46,644 bases of DNA from an endosymbiont of Escarpia spicata (GTDB lineage Bacteria; Pseudomonadota; Gammaproteobacteria; Chromatiales; Chromatiaceae): contig QFXE01000023.1 in assembly GCA_003349915.1 (NCBI GenBank), forward strand, positions 46,833-93,476. The letters are read 5' to 3'. Below are positions 7,892 through 17,171 of this stretch, in pieces (the stretch's first letter is position 1; every line of letters starts with the position of its first letter). The notes under the pieces were generated by a model. It was not told the origin of the DNA and did no database searches. It saw only the letters and a list, made by a program, of their open reading frames with translations. Position numbers and translations under genes: made by a program.

Positions 7892-8194
7892 TTATTCTTG
7901 ACTGCCAGGTTTCCGACACGCCTGCCTGTCCCAGCCCTCGAAGGCCTCTCCGCTGCCACTCCAGCGGGCCTCTCCGATCATATCCAGGCGGATCTTCACC
8001 CTCTCATCTGACTCAGTGATACCCTGCAGATACTCGGCCCCGGCTTGAGTATAGACGTCGGTAGGGCGCACCTTGCCGTGCACCTCCAACCCCATTTCAT
8101 CCCGCCAAATCAACTCAAGCCATGCTCTTTTAAGTACCGCATACTCAAACTGCTCATGCAGCAAACAAGCTATCGGCACATAGTCGTTTTTCAT
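7892..8194 (-). CDS. rof: Rho-binding antiterminator (Rof)-like protein
   Basis: Rof (YaeO) binds the transcription terminator Rho and blocks its RNA access. The 100 residues begin MKNDYVPIACLLHEQFEYAV, matching the Rof start pattern of Y-x-P-I-x-C then E-x-A, followed by small beta strands such as LELIWRDEMGLEVHGKV and a conserved RLDMI. The C-terminal tail (SGSGEAFEGWDRQACRKPGSQE) is longer than in E. coli Rof. It has a GGAAGGCAGG ribosome binding site and lies 23 bases after hemW on the same strand. Assignment rests on pattern similarity, so it is likely but not certain. Confidence 0.7.
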   Translation of the reverse strand: MKNDYVPIACLLHEQFEYAVLKRAWLELIWRDEMGLEVHGKVRPTDVYTQAGAEYLQGITESDERVKIRLDMIGEARWSGSGEAFEGWDRQACRKPGSQE

Positions 8195-8217
8195 CCTGCC
8201 TTCCGCATCTTTTGCCT

Positions 8218-9357
8218 TCAGGTAAAAAGCTGCAACAGATCGTTGAGGAAGCGCTGACCCAGCTCAGTTGGCCTGATGCGCCCTTCACCTCTCTCCAGCA
8301 GACCCCGTGATTCTGCCTTGTCGAGCGCATGGTTCATGACCGACAAATCCAAGCCTGTGCGGGCTTCAAACATCGTGATCTCAATACCTTCACACAGGCG
8401 CATCCCATTCATCATAAACTCCAGCACCCGCTCTTCCGGCGCCAACGTTTTTTCTCCCTGGGTAAACAAACCACCGGCGCGTCCCTGCAGATAACCGCCG
8501 GGACTCCGCATCTTCCAGAAGCGTCTGATCCCGCCAGCCCTATCTGTCACCTTGGCATGGGCGCCGGCGCCTATTCCCAGGTAGTCACCGAAAGACCAGT
8601 AGTTAAGGTTATGGCAGCACGCTTCTCCCTGCCGGGCATAGGCGGAGATCTCATACTGATCATATCCCCCAGCCGCCAGCTGGGCCTGTCCCTGCTGCTG
8701 TATCTCCCATATCAGATCGTCATCCGGCAGTTGCGGGGGCGCATGATGGAAACGGGTGTTGGGCTCAAGGGTCAATTGATAGTAGGAGATGTGACCGGGA
8801 TCGAGCTCTAGCGCCAACTCCACGTCCCGCCTGGCTGCCTCAGGTGACCGCCCCGGCAGGCCGAACATCAGATCCAGGTTAATGCACCTGAACCCGGCCG
8901 CCTTTGCGGACTCAACCGCCTTGGTCGCTTCGTCCGAGCCATGTATCCGCTCCAGGGCCCGCAGACTTTCTGCGTCAAAACTCTGTACACCGATGGAGAG
9001 ACGGTTGACTCCAGCCGCACGAAAGCCGGTGTAATATTCAGCCTCCAGGGATCCGGGGTTGGCCTCCAGGGTGATCTCCATGCCTTCAGGGCAGTCGATT
9101 CGCTCCCGTACCCCAACCAGCAACTGCTCAATCGCCGCCGGAGAGAAGAGACTGGGCGTGCCTCCACCGATGAAGATGCTCTGTAGCGGGCGATCTTTAA
9201 GATTGGCTGTGTCGACACTCAGATCCGCCAGCAGCGCCTCCACATAGGCTGCTTCATCCAGGCTTTCATCCGCCGCATGGGAGTTGAAATCGCAGTAGGG
9301 GCATTTCCGCACACACCACGGAATATGCACATAGAGGGAGAGGGGAGGGGGGATCAT
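8218..9357 (-). CDS. hemW: Radical SAM heme chaperone HemW
   Basis: HemW binds heme and inserts it into respiratory proteins; it was formerly annotated as an oxygen-independent coproporphyrinogen oxidase. The 379 residues begin with LYVHIPWCVRKCPYCDFNSH; the radical-SAM cluster cysteines are C15, C19 and C22, and the extra Cys that HemN has after this motif is absent (F24). Other family marks are IFIGGGTPSLF and GIGAGAHAK, with a C-terminal HemN domain. Start at ATG 9355-9357. The rof-like gene follows on the same strand. Confidence 0.93.
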   Translation of the reverse strand: MIPPPLSLYVHIPWCVRKCPYCDFNSHAADESLDEAAYVEALLADLSVDTANLKDRPLQSIFIGGGTPSLFSPAAIEQLLVGVRERIDCPEGMEITLEANPGSLEAEYYTGFRAAGVNRLSIGVQSFDAESLRALERIHGSDEATKAVESAKAAGFRCINLDLMFGLPGRSPEAARRDVELALELDPGHISYYQLTLEPNTRFHHAPPQLPDDDLIWEIQQQGQAQLAAGGYDQYEISAYARQGEACCHNLNYWSFGDYLGIGAGAHAKVTDRAGGIRRFWKMRSPGGYLQGRAGGLFTQGEKTLAPEERVLEFMMNGMRLCEGIEITMFEARTGLDLSVMNHALDKAESRGLLERGEGRIRPTELGQRFLNDLLQLFT

Positions 9358-9377
9358 CTATTGCTGAATATCAAAAA

Positions 9378-9430
9378 CGTAGGGTGTGCCGTGCGCACCA
9401 TGATTGCTGGTGCGCATAGCGCACCCTACG
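9378..9430. repeat. Imperfect inverted repeat between the TRAP-protein gene and hemW
   Basis: Arms of about 22 bases at 9378-9399 and 9409-9430, starting CGTAGGGTGTGC and ending GCGCACCCTACG, flank a 9-base loop. The GTAGGGTGTGC core is a common intergenic repeat type in proteobacteria. It sits just after the stop of the binding-protein gene and could act as its terminator, although there is no T-run. Confidence 0.7.
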
Positions 9431-9449
9431 GTCGAGATGACATTGCCAA

Positions 9450-10535
9450 TCAGTCCCGGTCGCGGGCGTCGAGATAGGCCATATCTGAGAGCGCGCCCCA
9501 TTCACGGGATCCCTTCAGAAAAGCGCTGTAGGAGTCGTAGACCCGCTTGGTGAAATCGTCCTTGCCGGCCAGTTCCTGCACCACCTCTTCCGAGTATTTA
9601 CGCAGGGTCGCTATGACGTCCTTCGGATAGCTACGAATATCGACCTTATGTTTCTCCACCAGGGTCTTGAGCGCTGCCGGATTACGCGCGGTGTACTCCG
9701 CCAGCATATCCTGATTCACCACCTTGCAGGCGTTGAGCACGATGGACTGCAGATCCTTGGGCAGCGCATCGAAGGCCTTCTGGTTGATGACCGCCTCCAG
9801 CGTAGTGCCGGGCTCGTGGAAACCCGGATAGTAGTAGTACTTGGCCGCCTTGAAGAGACCGAAGGCGAGGTCGTTGTAAGGATTCACCCACTCAGTGGCA
9901 TCAATGGCGCCGGATTGGAGTGAGGTGAACAGCTCGCCACCGGGCAGATTGACCGGTGTGCCGCCCGCCCGCTTCAACACTTCGCCGCCCAGGCCGGGGA
10001 TGCGCATCTTCAACCCCTCGAGGTCTTCCACGCTGTTGATCTCCTTGTTGAACCAGCCACCCATCTGCACACCGGTGTTACCGGCCGGTGCGGGGATCAT
10101 GCCAAATTTCTTGTAGAGTTCGCGCCACAGCTTGAGACCGCCACCGTAGTAAAGCCAGCCATTCATCTCCTGAGCCGTCATGCCGAAGGGCACCGTGGAG
10201 AAGAACTGCGCCGCCTCGCTCTTACCCTTCCAATAGTAGGCCGCGCCATGGCCCATCTCGGCGGTGCCGCGGGAGACTGCGTCGAAAACTTCGAACGCAG
10301 GCACCAGCTCTTTTGCGCCATAGACCTTTACCTTGATGCGCCCTCCGCTCATCTCGGTGATCAGTTGGGCCAGCTTGTTCGCCCCGGTACCGAGGCCGGG
10401 AAAGTTCTTCGGCCAGGTGGTCACCATCTTCCATTTGAATTGCGCTTTTGCCTGCACCATCGGCGAAACGGCAAGGGCCGTGCCTGCCACCAAAGAGCCG
10501 GCGCCCACTTTTTTTATAAATTCACGGCGTTTCAT
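9450..10535 (-). CDS. TRAP transporter substrate-binding protein, TakP-like
   Basis: Periplasmic binding subunit of a tripartite ATP-independent transporter; relatives of this type bind 2-oxo acids or other small carboxylates. The protein has 361 residues from the ATG at 10533-10535, which follows GGAG by seven bases. The N-terminus has a Tat-type signal (KRREFIKK, then a hydrophobic stretch ending VQA-KA). The mature part opens with WKMVTTWPKNFPGLGTGA, characteristic of the TakP subgroup. GLKMRIPG and DATEWVNP hold the expected Arg and Glu/Trp of the ligand pocket. No membrane subunits (DctQ, DctM) are in the window, so its partners must be elsewhere. Confidence 0.9.
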   Translation of the reverse strand: MKRREFIKKVGAGSLVAGTALAVSPMVQAKAQFKWKMVTTWPKNFPGLGTGANKLAQLITEMSGGRIKVKVYGAKELVPAFEVFDAVSRGTAEMGHGAAYYWKGKSEAAQFFSTVPFGMTAQEMNGWLYYGGGLKLWRELYKKFGMIPAPAGNTGVQMGGWFNKEINSVEDLEGLKMRIPGLGGEVLKRAGGTPVNLPGGELFTSLQSGAIDATEWVNPYNDLAFGLFKAAKYYYYPGFHEPGTTLEAVINQKAFDALPKDLQSIVLNACKVVNQDMLAEYTARNPAALKTLVEKHKVDIRSYPKDVIATLRKYSEEVVQELAGKDDFTKRVYDSYSAFLKGSREWGALSDMAYLDARDRD

Positions 10536-10581
10536 CAACTTCTCCAGGTTCTGCCCATTCGGCGGGCTGTTTCACTCAGTT

Positions 10582-12744
10582 TCAACAAGGCGACAGGTTC
10601 GCATAGGCGACCACCAGCCACTTGCTGCCCTCGGTTTCAAAATTGACCTGCACCCTGGCGCTACGCCCCTGACCCTCGGCATTCAGGACGACACCTTCAC
10701 CAAACTTGGGGTGAATGACCCGCTGACCCAGGCTGAAACCCACCGACTCATCTGTGTAGGCGCGAGCCGGTTTGCTGTAGAGGGGCTGGGTGACCTGAGG
10801 TCCGGAGCGGATCTCACGCATCAGTGACGAGGGGATCTCCCGCAGGAAGCGGGAGGGCCTGGGATAGTTCTCCTGTCCGTGCAGACGGCGACTTTCAGCA
10901 TGGCTCATATAGAGCGTCTGCATGGCGCGGGTCACCCCCACATAACAGAGCCGCCGCTCCTCCTCCAGGCGCTCCGGGTCATCCGCCGACATACTGTGGG
11001 GAAAGAGCCCCTCTTCTACACCCACCAAGAAGACCAGGGGGAACTCCAGCCCCTTGGCGGAGTGCAGGGTCATCAGTTGCACGCAGTCCTCGAAGGGATC
11101 GCCTTGGGCCTCCCCCGCCTCCAACGCGGCGTGGGAGAGAAAGGAGGATAGCTCGTCCATCTCCTCGTCTGCGTGGGCCTCGTAGCCAAACTGGCGGGTG
11201 GCATTGACCAGTTCCTCCAGATTCTCCTTGCGGTCCTGACCCTTGCCGTCCCGGCTCTTTTCGAAGTGTTCCGGCAGACGGCTGGCGGCCAGCACCTGCT
11301 CGACCTTTTCAGGCAGATCCAGGGCCGCAGTATCGATCCGCAGCTCCTCGACCAGATCAAGAAATCCCTGCAGTGAGTTGGCCGCACGGCGGGGCATGGC
11401 GCCCCCCTTGAGCAGCTCCGCAGTCGCCACCCAGAGAGAGACGTTGAAATCCCTGGCGTGCGCCCGCACCGCATCGACGGTCTTGGGTCCGATCCCCCGT
11501 GGCGGCATGTTCACCGCACGCTCAAAGGCGGCATCGTCATCCGGGTTGTTGAGCAGACGCAGATAGGCCATGGCGTCCCTGATCTCTGCGCGCTCGAAGA
11601 AACGCAACCCACCATAGACCCGGTAGGGAATCGCCGACTGAACAAGCGCTTCTTCAAAGATCCGCGACTGGGCAGAGGTACGGTAGAGAATCGCCGATTC
11701 ACTACGACTGTTGCCATCGGAGATGAACTGGCGGATACGCTCGATGACAAACCGCGCCTCATCCACCTCGTTGAAGGCAGAGTAGAGGTTGATCGGGTCA
11801 CCCTCGCCGTCGGCGGTCCAGAGCTGCTTGCCCAGACGCGAGGGGTTGTTGCCGATCAGTGCATTGGCCGCGTTGAGGATATTACCGGTAGAGCGGTAGT
11901 TCTGCTCCAGTTTGAACATACGGCTATTGGAGCAGTTTTGCTCAAAATTGCGGATATTCTCTACCTGCGCGCCACGCCAGCCGTAGATCGATTGGTCATC
12001 ATCACCCACCACGAAGAGGTTGTCCTGACCCCTGGTCAACAGCCTCAGCCAGGCGTACTGAATTGCATTGGTGTCCTGAAACTCATCCACCAGCACGTGA
12101 CGGAAGCGCGCCTGATAGTGTTGCAGGATATCGGCCCGGTCGCGCCACAACTCATGGGCGCGCAGTAGCAGTTCGGCGAAATCCACCATACCGCCACGCT
12201 CACAGGCCGCCTGGTATTCGGTATAGATGCGGATCATCTGGTGCTGGTAAGGATCGCCGCCATCATCCAGGTGTTGGGCACGCAGCCCTTCATCCTTCTT
12301 GCCGTTGATGAACCACTGTACCTGCCGTGGCGGCCACTTGGCATCATCCAGGTCGAGGCTTTTCAGGATCCGCTTGATCATGCGGAACTGGTCGTCTGAA
12401 TCGAGGATCTGGAAACTCTGGGGCAGTCCCGCCTCCTTCCAGTGGGCTCGCAGCAGGCGGTGCGCCAGCCCGTGAAAGGTGCCGACCCACATGCCGCCGA
12501 TGGGCTGACCCAACAGCTCCTCGATGCGCCCACGCATCTCTTTGGCCGCCTTGTTGGTAAATGTCACAGCTAGCACCGACCAGGGCGTAGCCTCCTCCAC
12601 CGTCAACAGCCAGGCGATACGATGCACCAGGACACGGGTCTTGCCGCTTCCGGCGCCCGCGAGCACCAAAGTATTGCCAACCGAGGCGCTAACCGCGTCA
12701 CGCTGTGCTTCATTCAGTGGATCGAGAATAGGGGAGACATCCAT
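10582..12744 (-). CDS. uvrD: DNA helicase II
   Basis: 3'-5' superfamily 1A helicase acting in nucleotide excision and mismatch repair. The 720 residues match the usual length. Walker A is GAGSGKT at residues 30-36; the Walker B region reads VDEFQDTN; QNYRSTGNIL, LMTLHSAKGLEFP and VGVTRAM represent later helicase motifs. The C-terminal Tudor-like domain (FGEGVVLNAEGQGRSARVQV) is complete; it distinguishes UvrD/PcrA from Rep. Start at ATG 12742-12744. Confidence 0.97.
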   Translation of the reverse strand: MDVSPILDPLNEAQRDAVSASVGNTLVLAGAGSGKTRVLVHRIAWLLTVEEATPWSVLAVTFTNKAAKEMRGRIEELLGQPIGGMWVGTFHGLAHRLLRAHWKEAGLPQSFQILDSDDQFRMIKRILKSLDLDDAKWPPRQVQWFINGKKDEGLRAQHLDDGGDPYQHQMIRIYTEYQAACERGGMVDFAELLLRAHELWRDRADILQHYQARFRHVLVDEFQDTNAIQYAWLRLLTRGQDNLFVVGDDDQSIYGWRGAQVENIRNFEQNCSNSRMFKLEQNYRSTGNILNAANALIGNNPSRLGKQLWTADGEGDPINLYSAFNEVDEARFVIERIRQFISDGNSRSESAILYRTSAQSRIFEEALVQSAIPYRVYGGLRFFERAEIRDAMAYLRLLNNPDDDAAFERAVNMPPRGIGPKTVDAVRAHARDFNVSLWVATAELLKGGAMPRRAANSLQGFLDLVEELRIDTAALDLPEKVEQVLAASRLPEHFEKSRDGKGQDRKENLEELVNATRQFGYEAHADEEMDELSSFLSHAALEAGEAQGDPFEDCVQLMTLHSAKGLEFPLVFLVGVEEGLFPHSMSADDPERLEEERRLCYVGVTRAMQTLYMSHAESRRLHGQENYPRPSRFLREIPSSLMREIRSGPQVTQPLYSKPARAYTDESVGFSLGQRVIHPKFGEGVVLNAEGQGRSARVQVNFETEGSKWLVVAYANLSPC

Positions 12745-12797
12745 GTGCCTATCTTAATCAATTATTGCCATCGGAGCATCCGCCAAGAAACCCCTTT

Positions 12798-12879
12798 CAC
12801 CTCGAAGAACTCGAAGGCACGAATCAACAAATTGATTAGTATTAATCCTTCTTCGTGTCCTTTGTCCCCTTCGTGGTGA
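12798..12879. repeat. Imperfect inverted repeat upstream of glk
   Basis: The arm at 12798-12823 (reverse strand TTCGTGCCTTCGAG...) resembles the arm at 12852-12879 (TTCGTGTCCTTTGTCCCC...). The TTCGTG-CCTT-CGTGGTGA type is a recurring intergenic sequence in many bacteria. It fills most of the gap between divergent uvrD and glk; I found no clear promoter for either gene here. Confidence 0.45.
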
Positions 12880-12946
12880 GTTTTGGGTTTCCGAATAGAG
12901 ACTAGGCTAGAATGGTCCTACATCCTTAGCGACAAGGCATATCGGA

Positions 12947-13927
12947 ATGGAAGTTTTGGCAGGCGACATCGGCGGCACCAACACACGTCTGGCGTTATAC
13001 AGAATCGAAGAGAACAGGCCGGGAGAGGCCCTGCTGGAATCCACCTATCCCAGCCGGAATTTCGACTCGCTGGAGGCGATCCTCGACGATTTCAGCGAGC
13101 ACTTCTCCTGGCGCATTCAACGGGCCTGTTTCGGTATCGCCGGCCCAGTGGTCAACCAGAGCTGTGAGACCACCAATCTCCCATGGAAGATCACCGCCCG
13201 CACCATCACCGACCGTTTCGGCTTTGATGAGACTTGGCTGATCAATGATCTTGAGGCCAACGCCTGGGGCATAGGCGCGCTCTCTCCCGATGACTTCCAC
13301 CTGCTCAATCCCGGCAGAGTGGATCTGCCGGGAAATGCTTCCATCGTCTCCGCCGGTACCGGACTGGGGGAGGCAGGACTCTACTGGGACGGCAACGTCC
13401 ATCGGCCCTTCTCATCAGAGGGAGGCCACACCGATTTCAGCCCCAGCAACGAACTGGAGTTCGCCCTCTACCAAACCCTGGCGGAGAAGTATGGTCATGT
13501 CAGCTGGGAACGGTTGGTCTCTGGTCCAGGACTGGAGGCCATCCACAGCTTTCTGCGCACTTACCGCCGCACCCCCACCCCTGGCTGGCTGAAACTGGAG
13601 ATGAACAAACTCGGCGGCGCCCCGGCCATCTCCAACGCTGCCATGGCGAGAAAAGATCCGATCTGTGACGAGTCACTGAATCTTTTCATCCACCTCTACG
13701 GACGCGAAGCAGGCAACCACGCCCTTAAGATAATGGCGTCCGGCGGCGTCTACCTAGGCGGCGGCATCGCGCCGAGGATTCTGCAACGTCTCAAGCAACC
13801 GACCTTCCTCAAGGCCTTTTTCGACAAAGGCCGCATGCGCCATCTGATGGAAGCGATACCAGTAAAGGTAATCCTCAACGACCAGGCTGCCCTGTTGGGG
13901 GCGGCGCGCTATGCTGCTATTCAGTAA
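12947..13927 (+). CDS. glk: Glucokinase
   Basis: Phosphorylates glucose with ATP to feed glycolysis. The 326 residues fit the bacterial Glk family. The phosphate loop is GDIGGTNTR near residues 6-14; other signatures are INDLEANAWGI with the catalytic Asp, GTGLGEAGL, and EGGHTDFSP, the sugar-binding Glu-Gly-Gly-His. GGVYLGGGIAPRIL is the adenosine-binding motif. The start ATG at 12947 is preceded by a weak CGG A-rich site. Together with the phosphofructokinase gene and glmS/glmU, it points to active hexose-phosphate metabolism. Confidence 0.95.
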   Translation: MEVLAGDIGGTNTRLALYRIEENRPGEALLESTYPSRNFDSLEAILDDFSEHFSWRIQRACFGIAGPVVNQSCETTNLPWKITARTITDRFGFDETWLINDLEANAWGIGALSPDDFHLLNPGRVDLPGNASIVSAGTGLGEAGLYWDGNVHRPFSSEGGHTDFSPSNELEFALYQTLAEKYGHVSWERLVSGPGLEAIHSFLRTYRRTPTPGWLKLEMNKLGGAPAISNAAMARKDPICDESLNLFIHLYGREAGNHALKIMASGGVYLGGGIAPRILQRLKQPTFLKAFFDKGRMRHLMEAIPVKVILNDQAALLGAARYAAIQ

Positions 13928-14090
13928 GCTGATACTTAGCCGTAGATTTTATGCTTACAAAAACCCGCTGTTTTTCGACTTGTTAAACCATTGTTATCAA
14001 ATCGTGATGGTTTCTCTGAACATACCCACTATTCTTCGTTCTAACTAGGGAGATCGATCTCACCTCGTTCAGCGCAGAGATTAAGAAACC

Positions 14091-14687
14091 ATGAACAGAC
14101 ACATATCCAGCATCGCAATGCTCACTGCACTCTTATCCCCACCGCTTCAGGCCCAAAGCTTTAAATATGAGACAGCGATCCTCGCCGGCGGCTGTTTCTG
14201 GTGTGTCGAATCCGACTACGAAAAACTGGACGGGGTGGTGGATGCTATCTCCGGCTACACAGATGGGCATCTGGATATGCCGTCCTACGAAGAAGTCTCA
14301 ATGGGCGGCACAGGTCATATCGAGGCGGTTGAGGTGATCTATGACCCTAAGCGGGTGAGCTATGACGAAATCCTCGATTACTTCTGGCGCCATATCGACC
14401 CCACCCGTGACGATGGCCAGTTCTGCGATCGCGGCCCACAGTACCGGCCGGTTATTTTTTACCGGGGATCAAAACAAAAGGCAGCGGCATATCAGTCACT
14501 ATCCAAGCTCAGACAGAACAAACCTTTTGAAGCGCAGATCAAAGTCGAATTGAAGCCTGTTGCGACCTTCTATCCCGCCGAGGAGTACCACCAGGATTAC
14601 TACCTCAAGAACCCTGTGCGCTATAAATACTACCGCTATGCCTGCCGGCGGGATCAGCGGGTGGAGTCACTTTGGGGAAGTCATTGA
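14091..14687 (+). CDS. msrA: Peptide methionine sulfoxide reductase MsrA, exported form
   Basis: Reduces methionine-S-sulfoxide in oxidised proteins. The 198 residues start with a signal peptide (core IAMLTALLSPPLQA, cleavage near residues 21-22), so this enzyme probably works in the periplasm. The catalytic motif is GGCFWCVE with the nucleophilic Cys in GCFWC. GYTDGH, GTGHIEAVEV and EEYHQDYY are the usual substrate-pocket segments. The C-terminal YACRRDQRVESLWG carries a resolving Cys. No msrB lies beside it. Confidence 0.93.
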   Translation: MNRHISSIAMLTALLSPPLQAQSFKYETAILAGGCFWCVESDYEKLDGVVDAISGYTDGHLDMPSYEEVSMGGTGHIEAVEVIYDPKRVSYDEILDYFWRHIDPTRDDGQFCDRGPQYRPVIFYRGSKQKAAAYQSLSKLRQNKPFEAQIKVELKPVATFYPAEEYHQDYYLKNPVRYKYYRYACRRDQRVESLWGSH

Positions 14688-14697
14688 CGATAATACA

Positions 14698-14731
14698 GCG
14701 GGCGCCATGAAGGGCGCCCGCTTGGTTTTTT
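14698..14731 (+). terminator. Intrinsic terminator after msrA
   Basis: A perfect 9-base G+C-rich stem (GCGGGCGCC, 14698-14706, with GGCGCCCGC, 14713-14721) encloses a six-base loop and is followed by TTGGTTTTTT. It abuts the stop codon of the convergent aldolase gene. Confidence 0.9.
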
Positions 14732-15696
14732 CAATCCCCACCCTCCAGGCGCAGGGACTCAAGGTAGAAATCGTAGCACTTGTCCTTCAATTCCGGATTG
14801 CCGCGCACTTTCATACCATCACGGGGGTGCTGGTTAAGGTGGCCGCTGATGCCGTAGATGTCATTGAAGCCCCATTCGATCTGTTCGCGCAGGGGGACGA
14901 AATCCTCCTGAATCACCTTGTAGATGGGACGTACATGGAATTTCGGGTTCTTGAGGAAGTTCAACAGTAACTCGAGGTTACAGTTACCGGCGCCACGGCC
15001 AATGCCGTTAATGGTGGCATCCAGCAGGTTGACCCCGTCGATGATCGCCTGCTGGGTATTGGAAAAGGCCAGTTGCTGGTTGTTGTGGGCATGAAAACCC
15101 AGCTCCTTGCTTGGTGCGTATTTCTGGTACAGCTTGAGATAATAAGTCACCTGCTCGGAATAGAAGGCGCCAAAGCTATCCACCAGGTAGAGATAGTCCA
15201 GCTCAGTCGTCTGATCGACCTCCTGTAACCCCTCCACCAGTTCGGTTTCGATGGCGGCAGAGGCGGCCATGATGTTCATGGTGGTGAGATACCCCAGGTC
15301 TTTGCAGCATTTCACCAACTCCAGGCCTGCATCTATCTGGTGCACATAGCAGGCGATACGGACCATATCGATGGGGCTTTGGTCCCTGGGCTGGAGTTTG
15401 TGGATATCCACCCGGCCCACATCGTACATAACCGCCACCAGGGGTGGCTTTTCGCACTCGTGGGAGTCGATAACACGCCGCAGGTCGTCGTCGTCGCAGA
15501 AGTTCCAGGCGCCGTATTTATCCCGGGTATACTCGTCGCTCTCGGTCAGTTTCTTGCCCAACTCCACGATATCGACGCCGGCATCGCAAGTCGCCCGCCA
15601 TACCGCCTTCACGAAATCCAGCGAGAACTGGTAATTGTTGATCAGGCCCCCGTCCCGAATAGTGCAATCCAGGACCTTCAGCTCTTTACGAAACAT
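14731..15696 (-). CDS. HMGL-like (DRE-TIM) aldolase-family protein
   Basis: Predicted TIM-barrel carbon-carbon lyase or condensing enzyme of 321 residues. The N-terminus has VLDCTIRDGGLINNYQFS, the Arg-Asp-Gly form of the DRE motif with the metal-binding Asp. LGFHAHNNQQLA provides the two metal-ligand His, and INGIGRGAGNCNLE is the Gly-rich loop typical of the HMG-CoA lyase/4-hydroxy-2-oxovalerate aldolase group. Substrate unknown. No acetaldehyde dehydrogenase partner lies nearby, so a 4-hydroxy-2-oxovalerate role has no support. Its first bases overlap the end of a short open frame at 15678-15854. Confidence 0.8.
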   Translation of the reverse strand: MFRKELKVLDCTIRDGGLINNYQFSLDFVKAVWRATCDAGVDIVELGKKLTESDEYTRDKYGAWNFCDDDDLRRVIDSHECEKPPLVAVMYDVGRVDIHKLQPRDQSPIDMVRIACYVHQIDAGLELVKCCKDLGYLTTMNIMAASAAIETELVEGLQEVDQTTELDYLYLVDSFGAFYSEQVTYYLKLYQKYAPSKELGFHAHNNQQLAFSNTQQAIIDGVNLLDATINGIGRGAGNCNLELLLNFLKNPKFHVRPIYKVIQEDFVPLREQIEWGFNDIYGISGHLNQHPRDGMKVRGNPELKDKCYDFYLESLRLEGGD

Positions 15697-15854
15697 CTTG
15701 CAGACTCCAGGTTGATAGGGTCGTTACGCCGGCCCTGCAGCACGGCGGTGAGTGGCAACTGTGAAGTATCCTCCACTTCACCACCCAATGCCAAACCCAA
15801 ACGAAGAGAATGCTCAACAGCCTCTATCAACCGTGGTACTTCCCTTATATTTCC
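15678..15854 (-). other. Short open frame overlapping the aldolase start, possible 3' remnant of a gene
   Basis: An open stretch of about 58 codons without ATG lies just upstream of the aldolase gene and ends 18 bases inside it. It reads for example REVPRLIEAVEHSLRLGL then GGEVEDTSQLPLTAVLQGRR, with a protein-like composition. The only plausible start is a TTG at 15828-15830 without a convincing ribosome binding site. It may be the tail of a deleted upstream gene, or a small protein. I recognise no family. Confidence 0.3.
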
Positions 15855-16006
15855 CTATTATTCACCTGAAGTTCATTAGTCGACGCTGCAATGACAGGGG
15901 TCAATAAAACCTTTTGAATCCAAACCTAAAATTATAGTACAGGAAGGGATTTCTGCAGCATTTTCGTAAGGATGATAGTTCATCTGTCAAATGTTGGGGG
16001 TGTGCG

Positions 16007-16996
16007 ATGTTTAGACAAACACGCTTGAGTTCGCCAACCTCGCCTTTCAAATGGAGCCTGATATTAGCGGTGTTGGCAGGGTGCCTTTTCGTAGCACCGG
16101 CGCTGGCGGGTACGCTCGTCGTCGAGAGCAGCAGTGACTGGAAGTCATTTAATGCGGTGGCCGATCCGGGTATCTGCCCGGGGACCCTCGGTTCTGCGGG
16201 ACCGGCGTGGACGGAAGCAGGCTTCGAGGATTCTGGTTGGCGTAATGCTACTGCGCCTACGCCGTTTGCGATCTGGTATGGAAATCCTCCTGGTCCAGAT
16301 TTGGAGGTCTTCATGTGGGATTGCCCATCTGAATGCGGCGAGTATATCTACGGTCCGGATGAGGCCTACTTCCGCTATCAGTTCACGATCGATCGACCGT
16401 TGCTTGGTGCAACCGCCAAGTTCGATGTGAATGATGAGTTCCAGCTCTACATCAATGGCACATTGGCCTATATCGACCTCACTGGTGGCGCCAATCAGAC
16501 CGGTTGGGTTGATGTCACTTCCTATCTGAACCAGGGTGAGAATACACTTGCAATGCGGGCCTGGGATGGCAGTTACTGCAACGTGTTTAGCCGTGGCGTG
16601 GCAGAGGCCGCCATCAAGCTGCTGATTGAGATGGAAGACACGATCCCGGTGGAGATCGACATCAAGCCGGGTAGCGCCATCAACAGTATCAACCTGAGTT
16701 CCTCCGGTGTGGTGCCGGTGGCAATCCTGAGCTCTGCAGATTTTGATGCCACGACCGTACTGCCAGAGAGTGTTGCCCTGGCCAGTGCCCGGGTAAAGAT
16801 GGTGGGCAAGAGTGGCAAGTACCTCTGCCATCGAGAGGATATCAACGGTGATCAGTTGACCGACCTGATCTGCCAGGTCTATACCGCTCAGTTCATGATC
16901 GAGCCGGGCGAGGCAAGTGTAATGCTAGAAGCCGAGACCATGGATGGCATGATGATTCGCGGTGAAGATAACGTGCAAATCGTTCCAGACCACTAG
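16007..16996 (+). CDS. Secreted protein with a jelly-roll-like domain and a C-terminal DIKPGS-type domain
   Basis: Exported protein of unknown role, 329 residues. A signal peptide (hydrophobic core 16-31, cleavage after ALA at 35) is followed by a region whose pattern, DEFQLYINGTLAY then TSYLNQGENTLAMRAWD (residues 143-187), is like galactose-binding or lectin-type jelly rolls that bind sugars or surfaces. From about 216, VEIDIKPGSAINSINLSSSG begins a domain seen at the C-termini of many secreted environmental proteins. Cysteines at 57, 106, 110, 191, 274 and 289 could form disulfides. EDINGDQLTDL near 277-287 resembles a calcium loop. The ribosome binding site is GGGGGTG before the ATG. The gene stands alone; no export partner is visible. 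Confidence 0.75.
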   Translation: MFRQTRLSSPTSPFKWSLILAVLAGCLFVAPALAGTLVVESSSDWKSFNAVADPGICPGTLGSAGPAWTEAGFEDSGWRNATAPTPFAIWYGNPPGPDLEVFMWDCPSECGEYIYGPDEAYFRYQFTIDRPLLGATAKFDVNDEFQLYINGTLAYIDLTGGANQTGWVDVTSYLNQGENTLAMRAWDGSYCNVFSRGVAEAAIKLLIEMEDTIPVEIDIKPGSAINSINLSSSGVVPVAILSSADFDATTVLPESVALASARVKMVGKSGKYLCHREDINGDQLTDLICQVYTAQFMIEPGEASVMLEAETMDGMMIRGEDNVQIVPDH

Positions 16997-17015
16997 GCTA
17001 GGCATTAGCCTGTCG

Positions 17016-17047
17016 GTCCCCCTTGTGTCGAGCAGGGGGGATCGGCT
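17016..17047 (+). terminator. Possible terminator hairpin after the secreted-protein gene
   Basis: CGGTCCCCC pairs with GGGGGATCG (one G-U pair) around a short loop, 20-50 bases after the stop. There is no clear T-run, so this may only be an RNA-stabilising hairpin. Confidence 0.4.
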
Positions 17048-17171
17048 ATTTAGGCAAGAATGGGGATCTGAATACTCCACCAGTTAATAGCCGAATTGAT
17101 CAGCCATACGGTCGTTTGCCCTTCTCTCTCGGGAAGAAGGGGTTACCAATCCAACACTACGTCCTGTGTAC

